From: Hymenolepis diminuta
Lineage: Eukaryota > Platyhelminthes > Cestoda > Cyclophyllidea > Hymenolepididae
Direction: 5' to 3'
Assembly (NCBI GenBank): GCA_900708905.1
Contig: CAADRB010000035.1
Span: 455,131 to 519,130, forward strand
DNA length: 64,000 nucleotides
The first letter of the stretch is position 1. Each line of letters opens with the position of its first letter. This document shows, piece by piece, positions 27,701-42,700 of the stretch. Both the position numbers and the translations under genes were made by a program. A model generated the notes under the pieces. That model had not been told where the DNA came from. It did no database searches and worked only from the letters and a program-made list of their open reading frames with translations.

Positions 27701-30700
27701 TAGTACTCAAACATTGGAGATTTCAGTTAGAGGAGAATCTTCTTATCGGATGCAACGAGCATGTAAAGAATACATCAGTCATGCAACAATCTCTCCCTAT
27801 TTTTGCGACGTTAAGTTTGTACTTTCACCAAATTTTTCTAAGTTTAAGGACGCTCGACGAAATAAAATGATGTCATCTCCATGAAAACGGCTCTCAGAAC
27901 CAAATATTTCAAATAAAATCAATCAACCCGCGTGTACATAAATAAGCGAATCAAACGAATTATCGCAAAGAAGAGGGTATTGAAAATCGATAATCAAAAA
28001 AAATGACTGTATTTGATTTAAACAAACATTTGCATAAAGAATTAATCGTGCATAAAGCCATTTGTACTGACATGTTGTCCAAATATAGTTCTGTGGAGTA
28101 ATAAGGGAGCAGACCCTTAAGTCTGGCATAGAATTACTTCGGGTCTGGGTCAAGTGTCAAGGAAAATATTATTTTGTGTCTCATTTTGATGTAGAGACAT
28201 AAAGATCTTTGCAAATACAAAATAGCCAAGTTTATTTCAAAATCCTCCAATGTTTTAAAGGGGACTATTAGTTGTATCTAATATTTGTGCAAATTTTCCT
28301 CATTTCAAACTTAGGTTTCAGTATTAACCCACGAAAATTTGAAAATAAAATCGATTTCTTGTTTTATCTCGGTTATTTAGTGGATTTAGCTTCATTAATT
28401 GAATTTTATGATTTATTCTTCTGATTTTCGTCATGGTCAATGTGGTATGAGCTTACATGTTTTAAGCAGAGCCTGGCTAACTAGAGTTCATTCAAGATGA
28501 ACTCGTTTTCGAAGTTTTGCTTGGACAAATTTTTTGCAACTGAACCTATTCATCCGTATAATTTGTAGTGACTTCATTCCTACCTGCGTTCAATCTCCAC
28601 TTTCTTTTCTTTACTCCTCGTGTCGTTTTATCTTTCTATTCAAAGTTTCATTTCATGCGACTCGGTGAATTAATGTCGTTTTCGGCTCGTTGAGCTAAAA
28701 ACTGCTCTGTTTAATCGCCTAATATTCACATTTTGCAGTGGCCTCTCTTTTCGCCAGTTTTTTGATCTAGTAAGGCTGGAAATAGTTGTAGCATAATAGT
28801 TTTAGTCTTCCAAACCCACCAAAATCATTTCGAATCTTATTTTTGATAATACTACATCAGATTAGTGAATACCTGTTCAAACAGGGTTATATTAGTCCCC
28901 CCTCCACCCCCTTTTTCCTCAAATGGGGTTTGAAACATCCAAATACACGACATTTAGAGTTTACTGAAATTCCCTTCCTTAAATGAGGTTCGCAGAATAA
29001 TAAAATGGATTTAAGTTTGTTGAAAATTCGGAACTCAATGAAAGATAGGTCTTCCAAAAGATTTCCATTGCGTTTATTTTCTTTATCTTCTTCAAGAAAT
29101 CGTGTGTACTTATTTTCAAGTGTGATAGCCGATGTCTCCATTTATGAATTCTATATTTAAAGGTAAGAAATTCGACAGGCATGTGGAAAGCAGACAGAGG
29201 AATATGATGAATGTAACGCACATTGACAGAAATTAGAATAGAGCGGCAAAATAAAACTTACGAAGGAAATTGCTGAGCCAATCCGGTTGTCCATAGTGTT
29301 CGATTGCTATACAGATGGCATTAAGAAATACCACTGTCAACACGATTAAGTAGAATGCCTGAGACTTTATCAAAACTCGACATTTGCACCTAAAATAAAC
29401 ATCCACTCTGTAATGAAATGATATCTAACTATTTAACATGACTCGTGGCACATTTTTATCACTAAGTATTTTCGTATTATAGGTATATAAAGGGGTACAG
29501 CATGCAGTTACCGAATGGAGAGTAAGGTAAAATATGTCTTTCTTGAAAAGTAAGGATATCTCTGGAGCTCCAGCTGTAATTTGCGCCTCCTTGTCCTCAA
29601 CATTTTTGGGATGCTTGAGATGCTTAATTTCGATTGGAGAATGGGTTTCAAGACAGATGGCGACAATTACGCTATTGTTCATGAAAGAAGATATGGATTT
29701 TTGTGTATCTCCACAGTAGCATACTTTACGATCCAGCTCTAAGTTGTCTGATCCCAGATAAAACTAACATCTGAAATCGTGTGAGTTTCAAGAGCGGGTA
29801 TTTGCAGCATTCAGATCTTCATTTTAGCAGCAGAACGGTTGGTGATATAAGCTAATATTTGCAGCTTTAAAGCCACTTAAAACTTTATAGTCAATTTAAT
29901 GTTTTCAAAGGTCATAAATTCATGGCCAACGGATTCGTTCGCCAGAAAAATTCTACAGCGCCAATCGAAGAAGACCTCTCACTTTACTGTATATTAGCCC
30001 ATTAAACACCTTTCACCGGTGAAGAGGTTAACATGTTTGTCTATAGATCAAATGTCACGAATTTGATGCTCAATGACGGACATCGATTAAGTGAAAATTC
30101 CAACCGCATTTAATAAGAACTCGAATTTCTGGCAAAGATCTCATAATGCCACTCTTCAACGCAAGATGAAAGTTTAAAATTTCTTTCCCAAAATGATCTG
30201 GAGGTTATTTGGCAATTTATCTCACAGTAAGTCACTTAAAAAGTTAAATATTCAAGTTTAAATAACATTTTACACAATTATAAATTCATCCTGAGTTTAA
30301 AATTCTATTAATCGAAAATATCTGGCTATTTCAGCCCTGCTAAGATGGTAACTATCACTTAAGATCATTTGAACTCTAAACTCTTGAAAGAAAAAAATGA
30401 ACCGAAGAGGTACGACCGATCCTTCTTAATCTGATTAATAAGCACTAAGTATCCTTTGATCCAGAGGACGATTCATGAATTTTGAAGTTTTGAATATGAA
30501 CATTGTACCACTACAATCCGAAAATCAAATGAGATATAAGACTCTTTGATACCTTGAGTTGATTCCAGATTCTTTTAGATCCACTCTCATTTACCCGTTA
30601 TTAAACTTACTGTAACTCGAGTTTTAACTTAAAAATGTCTAAATTTTTCATTGCTGTGGGTAACAACAGTAAAACGTCTGTAACCTAGGTTACATTCAAC

Positions 30701-33700
30701 AAATGATGACTAATATATAGTAATGATATTTTGCATAGTAATTAAGTAGTGAGGTTCACTTTTTGTCACTTGATTAGCAGCTAAATGTTCGCATTCATCC
30801 GACTGATATCTGAAATTAGAATTAAAACTGTCCTCATAATTAAGAAATTCTCCTATCAAATTTATTGGGATGAACTGGGAGTATTTAAAAAGAGTGGCAC
30901 AACAACTTTCACTGTCAATTTCATAAAGCAAAAAGCTGAAAGTAGGAACATCAAGGTGTTCAATTTTTACCTAATTCGTTTGAGAAGGCGACAACAGAAT
31001 CCCGATCTTAAGGCCGCCCAACGTCTCTTATCATTCAGATCTGAAAATAACCAAGAAACGAATTCAGAAGGCAAACTTTTCATCTGGTTACCTGTGGGTG
31101 ATAAATAAACAGCAAGTTAGTTAAAACTCAAAAGTAGAATATCCACCCACTTAAATTGCATAATGACAGCAAACTTTACAAATAAACAAGCGTGTCATCT
31201 TACCCAACCCCTCAACGTCCTTGTCAATGTACACTTTTTCACTTTTGTTGAGTTTATCCAACCGTTTTCTAGCTGAAATTTGAAAAAAATACGAATGACC
31301 TTCAAATTAGGCTAATTGTTTCGAGATAATTGAATGTAGTTATATTAGGTAAATTAATTTGAATATAATTATTATTTAAAAATTTATAATTTTAAAGATA
31401 CGATGATAACAGTTTTTTTAATATAATTATTGAATAACTAACCATTTTATAATTATTATGATATGAAATCGGGCAAAAGTGAGACGGGTAATTTTATTAA
31501 TTTAAGCTGGTTTCAATCTCTTTTAGCACCAGTCAAATTCTGTGCAGGTATGACGAGAGGAGTGGCGCAGTCTCTCATTCTTCTAATCTCTTCTGGCATC
31601 AAACAAACTAGAGCTGGACTGTAAAGTAAAACGTCAGGAAGCGGCACGAGAATTCAAGTCTCCATTCATGACAGTCAGCGCAATTGTCCTCATCTGTTCA
31701 TGAAAGTTATTCTCCAGTTAAAATGAATTTCTCACATATCCTAGAAATGATGAAGCTGAGGAGGCAAAAATGGGGACTCAAGCTCCAGTGGTATCCTCAT
31801 GTTTCGAGAAAAAACATCTTCCTTCCTTTTTTGGCTCGTGAAATATTTAAAACCACACAGCATTATGTCAAATTCCTTTCTGTTGTTGAAATTAACTTAA
31901 TAACATAAAATAAAATTCTTTCGTATCATTGTTAATATGAAATGGTAAAGAGAACAAATTTTGTGCAATACAACACGGGGTTGAGATACATCTTGGAGGA
32001 ATTTCAATGACTTACCCCGCAGAATTCGTAATCTGTCTTCAGCAGATGTCTGCTCCTCAGCCAAAATCACTTCCTCTATGTAAGCGAAAAAAGTTGTGTT
32101 GTTATTTCCTTTCATAAGTTGGGGACTAAGAGTCAGTAATTAATAAGAAATCTTTAAATTTCGCCTCATTCTTTTCGAGATGAAAATGACCAATAAGGAT
32201 TGAAACAGACGCTTTCAGTGGCTGCTAACAGGCAATACAACTGAATTTTACTATTTTGACAAAACGAATTTCCACGAAAGACAACTTTAAAATGGTCTCT
32301 AAACAATTAGAGCTATTTTTACATTTAAATCGAGCTAGACTTGTAGTTATCCCCTTATGGAACGGATGATCGTCTCTGCGGTCCAAAGGATACACAGCCT
32401 TTCCTAATGGTTCACCGGACGATCAGAAAGGGAAGAGAGAGGATGGCAAGGAGTTTAAAGAAGTAGGACTGGTAGAACGCGTGTAAGTGAAATTAGGAAT
32501 AAGAGAGCGGAGTAGATATTTGACTAATCTAACTCAATGTATGCGTCACTATCATGTGCGTACTACAACTTCCTCTGCTTTGTTATGAAATTCATAAGCA
32601 TATTCAGTATATATTACTATCATTACCCACAGTAATACAAAAGAGCAACTGCCATTGGTTTATAGAAGGTCTATCAATCAGATAATAAAATCCCATGGAC
32701 TAAAAAGATGTCGACAGTAACATCAGGATATCAAAAATTCTTACTTCATTTGATTTCCGGATTCAGATTGAACAGTATTTACAATTTTGGTGATTCAGGT
32801 TCCAAAATTTTAACATCATGACTCTCCCTTGGATTCGATCATTTTATCAAATGCTTGTCTACGCTGTTCAGTGCTTATTGACAAGGTTTTCTAGCCGAGA
32901 AGGGATCGGTCTTACAAATTCATTTCACTTTTCTTCCAATGGTTCAGAGGGAAATTGTTCCTATATGATATTCCACAGCTTAAAGTTTTGATATTAGGGA
33001 GGAAAATGTTTTTAAGAGTTTGTCTGGATGCAATGGAGACATAGCAAATACTTTCTAGCTCGGCAATAACACCGAACAAGATTAACTAAATCGGAAAGAA
33101 GAAACTCCGAGAGTTTGGAATCGGCACTCATCGGTAAAAATCCAGTGAGAGGATAAGAAATTGCTGGGATTTGATGCTTTCTCCCCTGTAGAATACTATA
33201 AGCTCTAAGTTCTTCTCCGTCTGCGTAAAAATATTAAACGACTTGTTTGATCTTGAAAACGCAGATGAATGTCTTCGAATTCGTAAGTATCCGGTTCATT
33301 ATGAATTTCTTCGAAGACGAGCTTTCTCTAAATGACATCACTTATTATCTCCAGTTGATATTGTCTTAAGAACGGATTGAAGAAAATTCATGTTTAAGAA
33401 GGAATAATCAATTTTCAGGATATAGACATCTCCCCATCCCCCCCCCACCCCATTCAAAGTTAATAATGATAGTTCTATCTCTTATTATTCGTACCTTTCA
33501 TACGTTCTTTTTGACCATATCGTGTAAATTAATATCTCCTTGATGCAACCATGAAAATTCACAACTCACCTGCTTTGTGAATCCATTCAATGTAGCCATC
33601 AAGTTCTCGTTCTGTCTGTTGCTGTCGACGAAGTTTGAGAAAGGCCCTTCTCTTCTCTACTCGCTCTCTTTCCTTTGCAAACTCCCTATAAAGTAATTTC

Positions 33701-36700
33701 CAATAATATCAATGTAAAATGTTCAAGTTTGCTTTGACCAAACTCAAATTTGATCTACTTTTCTAAAAGCACATTGAAAGGTTTTAAATACCCACTCTTT
33801 GCCATACAAAAACAGGGAAATCCTCCTAGGTGACATGATCGACCTCTAAATTTCTCCAGCTGCCGTATTGTTGGTTTATTTTTCTTTCCATTTTTAAAGT
33901 TCTAAACAAATGGAGCTCGGAGATTAAAAGCTAAAAGAGTTGAGAAAACTTCGATAATGATTTTCCATTCGGACTAAAATGACACTCGATTTTCTGTGAG
34001 AAAAATTGCCTATCCTGTGCAATGTTTTGAGCCCAACTTGACATCGGCGCCACTGGTAAAAATATATTGACAACTAAATTCCCCTGATTTTAAGTGAAAA
34101 TAACTTGAATACTTTCTAGCCCTCATTGTTCCACCCATTAATTCCATTTAATGATTCCAAGATTTTGGGAAATAATTGAAATGCAATCGATTTTTTAATA
34201 TTATAGTCAAACCCACACCAAGGCAGCCGAATTTGCAGTTTTCCTTCTCGAAAAGCATCTAAACACATGAAACTTCAATCGGGAATGAGGATGAGGGGAT
34301 CAAAAATTGTTTTCAGATAAAGTCATAGTATTAGAAGAGTCTTATTATATGCATTTCGCGCATTTATTCAGTAATTGGGTCAATGCTCCGCTTTCCTCAA
34401 TTCAGGCTTCATGATTCGTTCCCTGTAGTAAGTATTTCTCCTGAGTAGTAAATTACAAAGACGTGTTTAGGCGCACTCCGTAAATGATACTAGCTATTTT
34501 CTGTTAAGATCATTCGCTGACCTTCTGACTCCGGTTGGTACCATTTACTAATATCCTTAGGGCACAGTGCACTTATATACAAACGGTCGTTCCCTACATG
34601 GTTCAGAATCATAATTTTGAACCTAATTCATGAATCATCTCTTCTTGGAGTATTTGGCTTTCGCTAAAAATTCTACTTACCTTCTGACAGAATTTGCTGT
34701 TATTTAAAGGAAAAAGAGGGTTGCTAAAGGTGAGTGAATGTAGAAACTAGGAAACTTCGTAGACCAAGGGAAAAGAGATCAAGAGTAATTCGGTTCGACA
34801 TATTTCTTGGTTCCAAGAAAGATGAAATCCACAGAGGGAACCAAACGATTGGACCTAAATTTAGTAGCCCCAGAATACAATGAAACTTAATATTTAGATA
34901 CTGGAAATTCTGGGTCACTTTTAGCCACGCTGGTACCCAGTAAATGGAGATGTCAGACTACAGAGATTACCAACTTTGAGTTACACCAAGTAAATATAAC
35001 TCAGCGTAAGTGTTTGAAAGCGACACTGTCCAATTCTCTATGTCCCAATATATTAAAACAAAGTTCTTAATAAGTGAGCATTAAATTTATCAAAAAACGG
35101 AAGTTATGTAAAGTTTACTCTAGTTGATGTCATTCTGCCGCCTCGACTCTAAAATTCCATGGATGGAAGTTGCACCACAAACAAATATTTCGACTTTGTT
35201 TAATTCTAATATTTTCTTTCTTCTACAATTAAGCGATTTGAAAATGAATGGGGTTAGAAAAGAGCGAATGAGTGCAAACCAAGTTTAACACACTTGCTTT
35301 CGAGCTCAGCACCGACAAAACGGTCTCGCACTAGGCTCAAGACGTGGCACGTTTACGAACGGTAACTAGATCTTCGTCGAAGCCTTTTTTGTGACTGACA
35401 TTCCTCATGTTCGAATTTCTCATCTCTTTGGTGAATTTTTATTGAAAGTTATGCGTCCTCATTTCTAAACGGTATCTAAGACAGACTTGGTTTTGAATTG
35501 ACTACGGGAAATGGAAGAAAACCAAGTGTAGTAATCAAGTTCAGAGTACCTTTATCTTGATAACTTAAACGGCATGTGTTCATGAGCTTTCAAAACTCGT
35601 GTTCGATTAAGTTAAAAGCCAAATTAAATTGAATAGCATACTTTTAGATTCCGATAGTTTCAATTAAGATAGACGTTTGAATGCCTCAAGATTTAGTTTA
35701 GATCAATTACTCTTCAGTTTTTTCAAAGGAATCGACTTTTTGAAGTCTCTCGAACCTAGAAGCTCAGATGTTATTGACCTTTTCTTGACCAGTTTTATTT
35801 AATAGAATACTTCGATCCGAGGTCGCCGGTTTGAAAATAAAAATTAAAATTTGCCTTCAGTTAACCTTATGGAGTTTCAATGTACTAAAATTACGTTAGT
35901 TCTTATCGATGTCGTGGCAGTTAAAAGGGAAATTATAACTAAAGTAGTTGACTAGTGAGCCAATAAGATCAATTGACAAGAGGTACAAAGGTTTATAATT
36001 ATTCTTTCTTCCCAGACACAATGAAAAGGTGTAAGTTCGTTGCCCTGAAAAAGACAATGAAATAACTGAATAATCGGAGAGGTGACTCACCCACTTAGAA
36101 CACCAAGAACGAGATTGAGCATGAAGAAAGATCCCAGGACGATGAGAGTTAGGAAGTAGTAGAAATTGAAGCGATTTCCAAAAGCATAATCCGTCTGAGC
36201 AGTTAAAGACAAAAAGACAGAAAAATTTTAATATTTAAATAAAATTTAACAGAAAGCAGTTTATTTTTTCTTCTTTGATGCTTAATCCCCTTCACTCCTT
36301 CAGATTATTCATTACTTTTTGTATGAAGCGCGATTAACTCTCATCTGTCTTTGTTTCCGATTGAGTGACACTGTTTCTGATGCGAAATTGAAAGCTCCTC
36401 CTGTAACTCTTCCCTAATCTGAGAGCATAAAGTTAATAAGTTTTATGCCTCCTACTTTGCTGTATTTTGCTTTCAACTACAACTTTTATGAGATTTATTT
36501 TTTTACATTTAAGGAGGGAGGATTTAATTTTCTTTTCGGAAAAGGAAGGCTGAATTCCATATTAAGTTGGCCATCATGATAAAAAAGATACATCATAATT
36601 GCTGTGAAATTTAGAGCTTTTTGGAGAATGGAAATTACTATTTAATGGCTGTATTACTCAACTCGTTTGAATCGACCTCCGTTTTGTCGCATCGGCCAAC

Positions 36701-39700
36701 CTACGTCATAACACGAACATATCATAAATTCACAAGGCGTCGACTCATGAGATTCCGCACAGATGCTTGCACTTTCAAACAAATGTCTACATTGTATCAA
36801 ATTTTAGAGCACTAACTAATCGGGCTTGTAGGGATATGAAGAGATGAAATTCAACACACTGATGAGATTTACTTATTTGTTCGTCCAACTTCTCCAGAGC
36901 AAATTTTATTTTAGTGGTTAATAACGATCTAACTTGGTGCATCGGCTTATAAGCTCCGAACTTTGTGGACATGAGGTCAGTCAGGTGCAGTAGCAAGAGC
37001 AGGAGCAGGATCTGCTAATTCAAATGCGAAATCTCTTAAAGTACAGTGAAGAACCATCCATTAAAACGTGTCTATCCATTTTCGAAAAGATGCAAATGAA
37101 TCAAGGTATTCATGAGTTCTTTCTGATCTATTTCTCCAATTGTGTTAGTATTCTCCTCTTTAGCCCTCAGTTGAACCTGCCAACTGATTTCAAATGTTTA
37201 TTACTGATAGAATTGTTAATTTTGGATTATGAGTAAAAATATGGAAGTGATTTTTTTTGAATAAATTTTTCCTTTCAAATATTTGATCAGATTCTGACAG
37301 TCATTTTGAAAAAGGCATTAAATTAGAGGTTGGAAAATTAAACACAGATAAGAAGCTCAAATGAACAATGACGCTGCCCATGGAGTCATAACATCAAAGT
37401 GAAAGAATGGTTTCAAGGACATTAGGAAGTCGGTATTATAATAATTAAAGGCTATTTCTTGCAACGGTTTATGTCAAAAGAAATAAAGAATTTTGAATTT
37501 TATAGAGCTTGCAATAAGCCAGTTTCTTGGTAAATTAAATGGAGGTTGAAGCAGGTCAATATACATTTTCATGCATTCGAATTTTGCAATGGGATACACG
37601 ATAATAGTTCAGCTACTCAGTTCCCTAAAATAATCAATGCGCTTAATTAAAAAATGAAAAAAATCAATATTTAACTTTGCTACCTCAGTTTGAAATGTAT
37701 CACTTGATTCGTTTGGAAGTAAGTTCTGAACTTCAGCAGATACTCGATTGCAGTTTATGAGGAGGAAAACTGCTCTTGCAAAGACACTGACATGCGGTCG
37801 CTTTGTTTTATGCAGTGCTTTTGTTAAAAAATTGAAGTGTTTTTTTCCTTGTTGTCTCTGTGACCGGCTATTTTTAAACTCGGACATTACGACAATAAAC
37901 ATTTGCCAAATATATACGCCACCTTCTTCATCGTCAAAACTCACGCAAAATGTTTAAAACAAAACCGTGAATAATGCTGTTTCTCTTTTCCCCACTGTTT
38001 TAAGGCTCTTAGGTGATGAATATCATGAAAGGTCACTTTGACTTCAACCATTTGAAGATATAAACTGATTGAGGTGGCAGGGCCGGCCCTCCTTGTTTAG
38101 GAGGAACTGGGTGAGTAAGCACTGAAGAGTGTAGACAAGCATTTGTAGACGAATCATGAAATTTGAATTCGACAGAATAAGCTACTTTTTAAGCGTAAAC
38201 TGCGCGACTTGAATTCGAAAGTCAGATGAAAAATGTGTGTGATTACTCTTTTGACGCCCATTTGTGCCCATCCAATGAGCAGAATGGCCAACCGCACTGG
38301 TTAAATCTGTTTACTAATAAAAAAGCAAATAGAATTCCTATTTTTCACCACAGAGGCTAAATCATGCTACTTCACCTACTCGGATTGGTGTTGCTGATGG
38401 CTTACTTTAATTTGCAGAATGATATCGAAGAAAACAGAACTCTTTTCTCCAATCACACTTTAAGGAAACATCAAAAAAATGTGCAAATGCATTTATTTAA
38501 AGTAACTAAAGGTTTCGTCTCCCACTGATTTGGGAAATGCAACAAGGGGAAATACAATCGTTCCAACGGGAGGGCATCCTCGTTAACTCTGTCAGCAGCT
38601 TATTCCCATTTGGCTAATTTGATAGGAAATGCAAGACTTTGTCTCCTATGGGTAATGAATTATTCTGCCTATTAGATTTCACCGAATTTCTAAAGCATAA
38701 TTTCAGGAATTCCGTATTTCGTTGTTTTGACCACGTAATTTAGTAAGATTATTTTAATTTTTATAAAAATTCAAATTATAAGCACCAGGATCGTTTTTGC
38801 TGATAAGGGATACTAATTAGGTCATTTCACTTCCTGTCTCCAGGTTGTTTCTATTAATGCGGTTAAAATTTTCCTTTTATATTGGCTTGCAAGTCATAAT
38901 GAATCAAAGCAATATTATTACTAACATGAATAAAATATAAGAAGGTCTCCCCATTCCCTTTCTTAAATATAGAAAAGAAGCGAGGAAACTTGGAATTTCG
39001 GTTGTTCCGAACTGTATCACCACTTCTTTCATTCGGCATTTTGAAGTTACGAAAGTGCCTCATCAAATTAGGCGGAAATGCTTTAACATTTAAACTGGTT
39101 AAATAAATTACAAATATTTGAATCTGCGTGAAGTGTGCTTATAATGACAGGTCGGTATTTAATAAAACGGTTCAGGTAAATGGATTGCCTCGGTCTTGGG
39201 TACAACGAGATCCCAATAAGTTCAGGGGACTTAAACAATCACGGGACGTAATCAACCTGTCAGTTTATAGAATTTAAGCATTAAAGTATCGCGAAGCTAA
39301 CTATATTACTAATGTGAATCTGCAGCACTCACTGGTGTCATAAATAAATAAAGTTAAACCACTGAAGTTCCGACGTCTTAACCTTCTTCCTGACTCCATT
39401 TCTCATTTCATAAATTATGCAACCTGCTTGCCGTACTCTTTATTCAGATGTATTCTTCAGATTAGAACTTGTGAAAGACGTCTTGGCACCACAATGGGCG
39501 ATACTGCTACCAAAAATAGATCAACTTAATACATAAAATTTAAATCACCTCGAAGGCGGACAATTTACTTGAACGAAATCCATATCTCTACACAGTAATT
39601 CGCATAGTTTGGCTATGTTACAATTTCATAAAACGCTTCCGTTTTATAGTAAATAAATTTAAATTAAAGTGATTTATTTCACTCTTGCATTTAAAGAAAC

Positions 39701-42700
39701 GTACAGAAGACATGATATCGGTCCAGCCTTCCATAGTGATGCATTGAAAGACAGTGAGCATAGAGTAGCCTATATTATCGAAGGAGGTGATACCGAAGTT
39801 GGGTCCCTCCCAGTAGCCCTTGCAGACATATCCATCGGGGCAGACAAAGGCGCCAGGCAGAGTGCTCTTACTTCCACTGTGGGAGTCATTTGTTATCACG
39901 CAGGGCACCAGTCGGGGTACAGTGGGTATGGAGTCGGGAAGCTCCTGGGGATTACCTGTGGGCAAGGTGAAAAGGATCAGATGGCTCGTATGAGTAGATC
40001 AGAATTGATTTCACTTTTGCATCCGAAAATTCTAATGAACTAACAGGTTTAACGCCGTAAAAATGGGAGTAGTGGGTCCGATCCCGAGCAAGTAAGAACT
40101 AGTTTTTAACACGTGCAGATTAGAAATTCCATGTGAAACACGATATCAAGAACGTAATACATCCGATCAATTTCAAAACTATTCCCCTCTATCAATAAAA
40201 CTAATGAATAAAACTAATATTTTTTTTTTAAATTTCTCTCTGCTATTATTGAAACTTTGATTAAATCTTAAATCATTTATGTGGACTTAAATGAATTACT
40301 CTACATGTTTCGAACTGAACATTTGTGACAACCAGGAGAACGTGGGTATTTGCTCCTCCTCGTCGGGATGTTGGCTAGAAGATTGTTACAGATAGTAATG
40401 CAAGGTTAAAAAGAACTCAGCATGGAAATATTTATTCGGAAATGGAGCACGAATTTGGGCAAATTTGAGCTTATCCTGAAGGAAAATAAAGTAGTTCGGA
40501 AGGACGAGGGACAATGATATTAATCAATTTTAAAGGAACAACAAGAAAATTTTACTATTCTGCACGAAGTGTCTCCTAAAAATATGAACAGGAAAAGTAG
40601 AAAGTAGAATACCTCCTTACCCAAACCATCTACTGAATCAACAGTTCCACAGATTAACGAAGCTCACTATAATCCAGAATGCAAGCAAACTTTTGCTAAT
40701 TTCTTTGAAGGTGAGAGGATGCTTTTCAACACAATCTCGTTAGTTTCTCAGATATTTATGAAGTTAGACCATTATAATGGAGGAGAAACCATGTTAAAAA
40801 TGAAAGTCTCAGATGTGTCATTGATTAAAGAATAATTTTGGATCTAAAGTTTGATGAAAGTATTCCAGTTTTCTCCCATTTGCTTGTCAGGAGTCTTTAG
40901 AGTTCCAAAAGTGCTGTGATTCTTTAAGTCTCATTGAAAAAAACGAAGACTTAAGGACCTATTCTAGGCACATCAATTGAGCCATTTCGAAGGATCATTC
41001 CAAATATCTAATGTCTTGAGTGGTCTCCGAGAGTGTTTTTAAATTAATGCCTGCTGCTAAATTCTCCCAACAATCAAAGAAAGCGGCATGAGACCGTTCT
41101 AACTCAAAATATGAAATCATCGGAGCACCTCTAAGAACTTCAAATTTGATTGGTTTTGAATGGGAAAAAATGCGGTAACGATTAAAGCTCTTTACTCTTT
41201 TAAGAAGGTGTATTCTCAGCTCTAATTAAATTTAACAATTCAACACTTATTAATCACATAAACTAAAATATCGAAACTCTTTTTTTCACTTGTCATGCAC
41301 TCGAGGTCACCAGATTCAAGTTCATATTTTTCATTGGTTAATCGAACCCTTCGTCCCTAAAGAGCTGCTTACAAATTAACCAAACATTATTCCTGCTATC
41401 ACTCTCGTAATGTTTAAACTAATTCTCTTTTCAATTATACAACTCATCCTTATTCCTGTTCATTTACATTCTTTTCTTCCGTTTTCTTGCCTTTCTGCCC
41501 CTGTCTGTCATCTCTACAACTTGAGGCAACTTTTTAAACTGGATAAACTTTTATATTTCAATAGATGCTGCAACGCCTTCGAAACTATGTACAAGAACTC
41601 GGAAGACCCTTTGGAGGACCCGTTTTTGTTAAGAAATAAATAAATGCGAAAAGTCAAAGAGTTAGGTATAAAGTCCACTGTCCAGATTCCAGGTGCCTAG
41701 ACATCGTATAGATAATATGTTTTTGAGAAATTATAAAGGAATTTGTTCTCGACGAATTTGGAATTTAATAAATAATTAATCACAAAATTTAAAATTGTTT
41801 AAATCTGCGTTGTGTTAAGTTTAATAATTTTAACACCGAAGACTTCTTTCATAACCTGAAATCATATGCGACGAACTTTCTCTAGAAGTGCGACGTTACT
41901 TTTCATTCCTCCTTCGCCTAATTGTTGGAATGCAGAAAATCTTCGCGTTCATTTGATAAATGCAATTTTGGCGGTTAAAATTTATCAGATACCGTTGATG
42001 AATTAATTAAACTTATCAGGTCATTAAAACGAAATGGACCCTTGTAAAACTAATTAAACATATTCATTTGAAATACCTAATTTGAAAATAATATTTCCAC
42101 CAAATTTTTTCTGATAGCTTGTATTATGAGTTAATACTTTGGGACACCTTTCCTCATTTTCGATCCCACACCTATTCAGCTCTCTTTCTCCAACCCCTGT
42201 CGGTCAAATTCGATCACCTCTTCTCTATTTCCAGTTCCATATATACCTTTTCCTTCTGCAGTCCCCTCTTTCCATCTCTCACTCTCTTCTAAGCCTCATC
42301 ACAGTATTGTCTTTGACTCCACCGTAGCTCCATTTTTTATTGGTGCGGTTTGTGTGGTCCAAAAATATCCAGTTTGTTAATAAATTTGCCCTTAATATTC
42401 ATTTTCTTGATATTTTAATTGTCAGGTCTTTGATAAACCCTTTTTTTTATTATCTAGCAACTAATGAAAGCGTATGTTTTTCGTCATGCAAGCTCAAATA
42501 TTGGGCGTAGCGCCACTCCCATTTTCAAAGGGCGTCTAAAAAATTTAACACCATGATTTTAGGAAGTGGGTTTGTTATGGAATCCAACATTTCAGAGTAG
42601 GATATGACTTACTCTCAGAGCCAGAGAGTTAGATCAATAAAACTTCTGATTTTCTAAATGTAGAATTTAAAGACCAAAATGATTTCGATCTGCATTTTGT

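Noticed and set aside
30785..31108. Plus-strand open frame of 107 codons
   Set aside because: Antisense to exon 11 and flanking intron; no recognisable motif.
37609..37957. Overlapping open frames on both strands (up to 111 codons) in intron 6
   Set aside because: No acceptor/donor pair, no similarity to channel or other proteins; probably chance.
39669..40043. 124-codon plus-strand open frame
   Set aside because: Exactly antisense to channel exon 6, which has strong homology and splice signals; the frame is a shadow.
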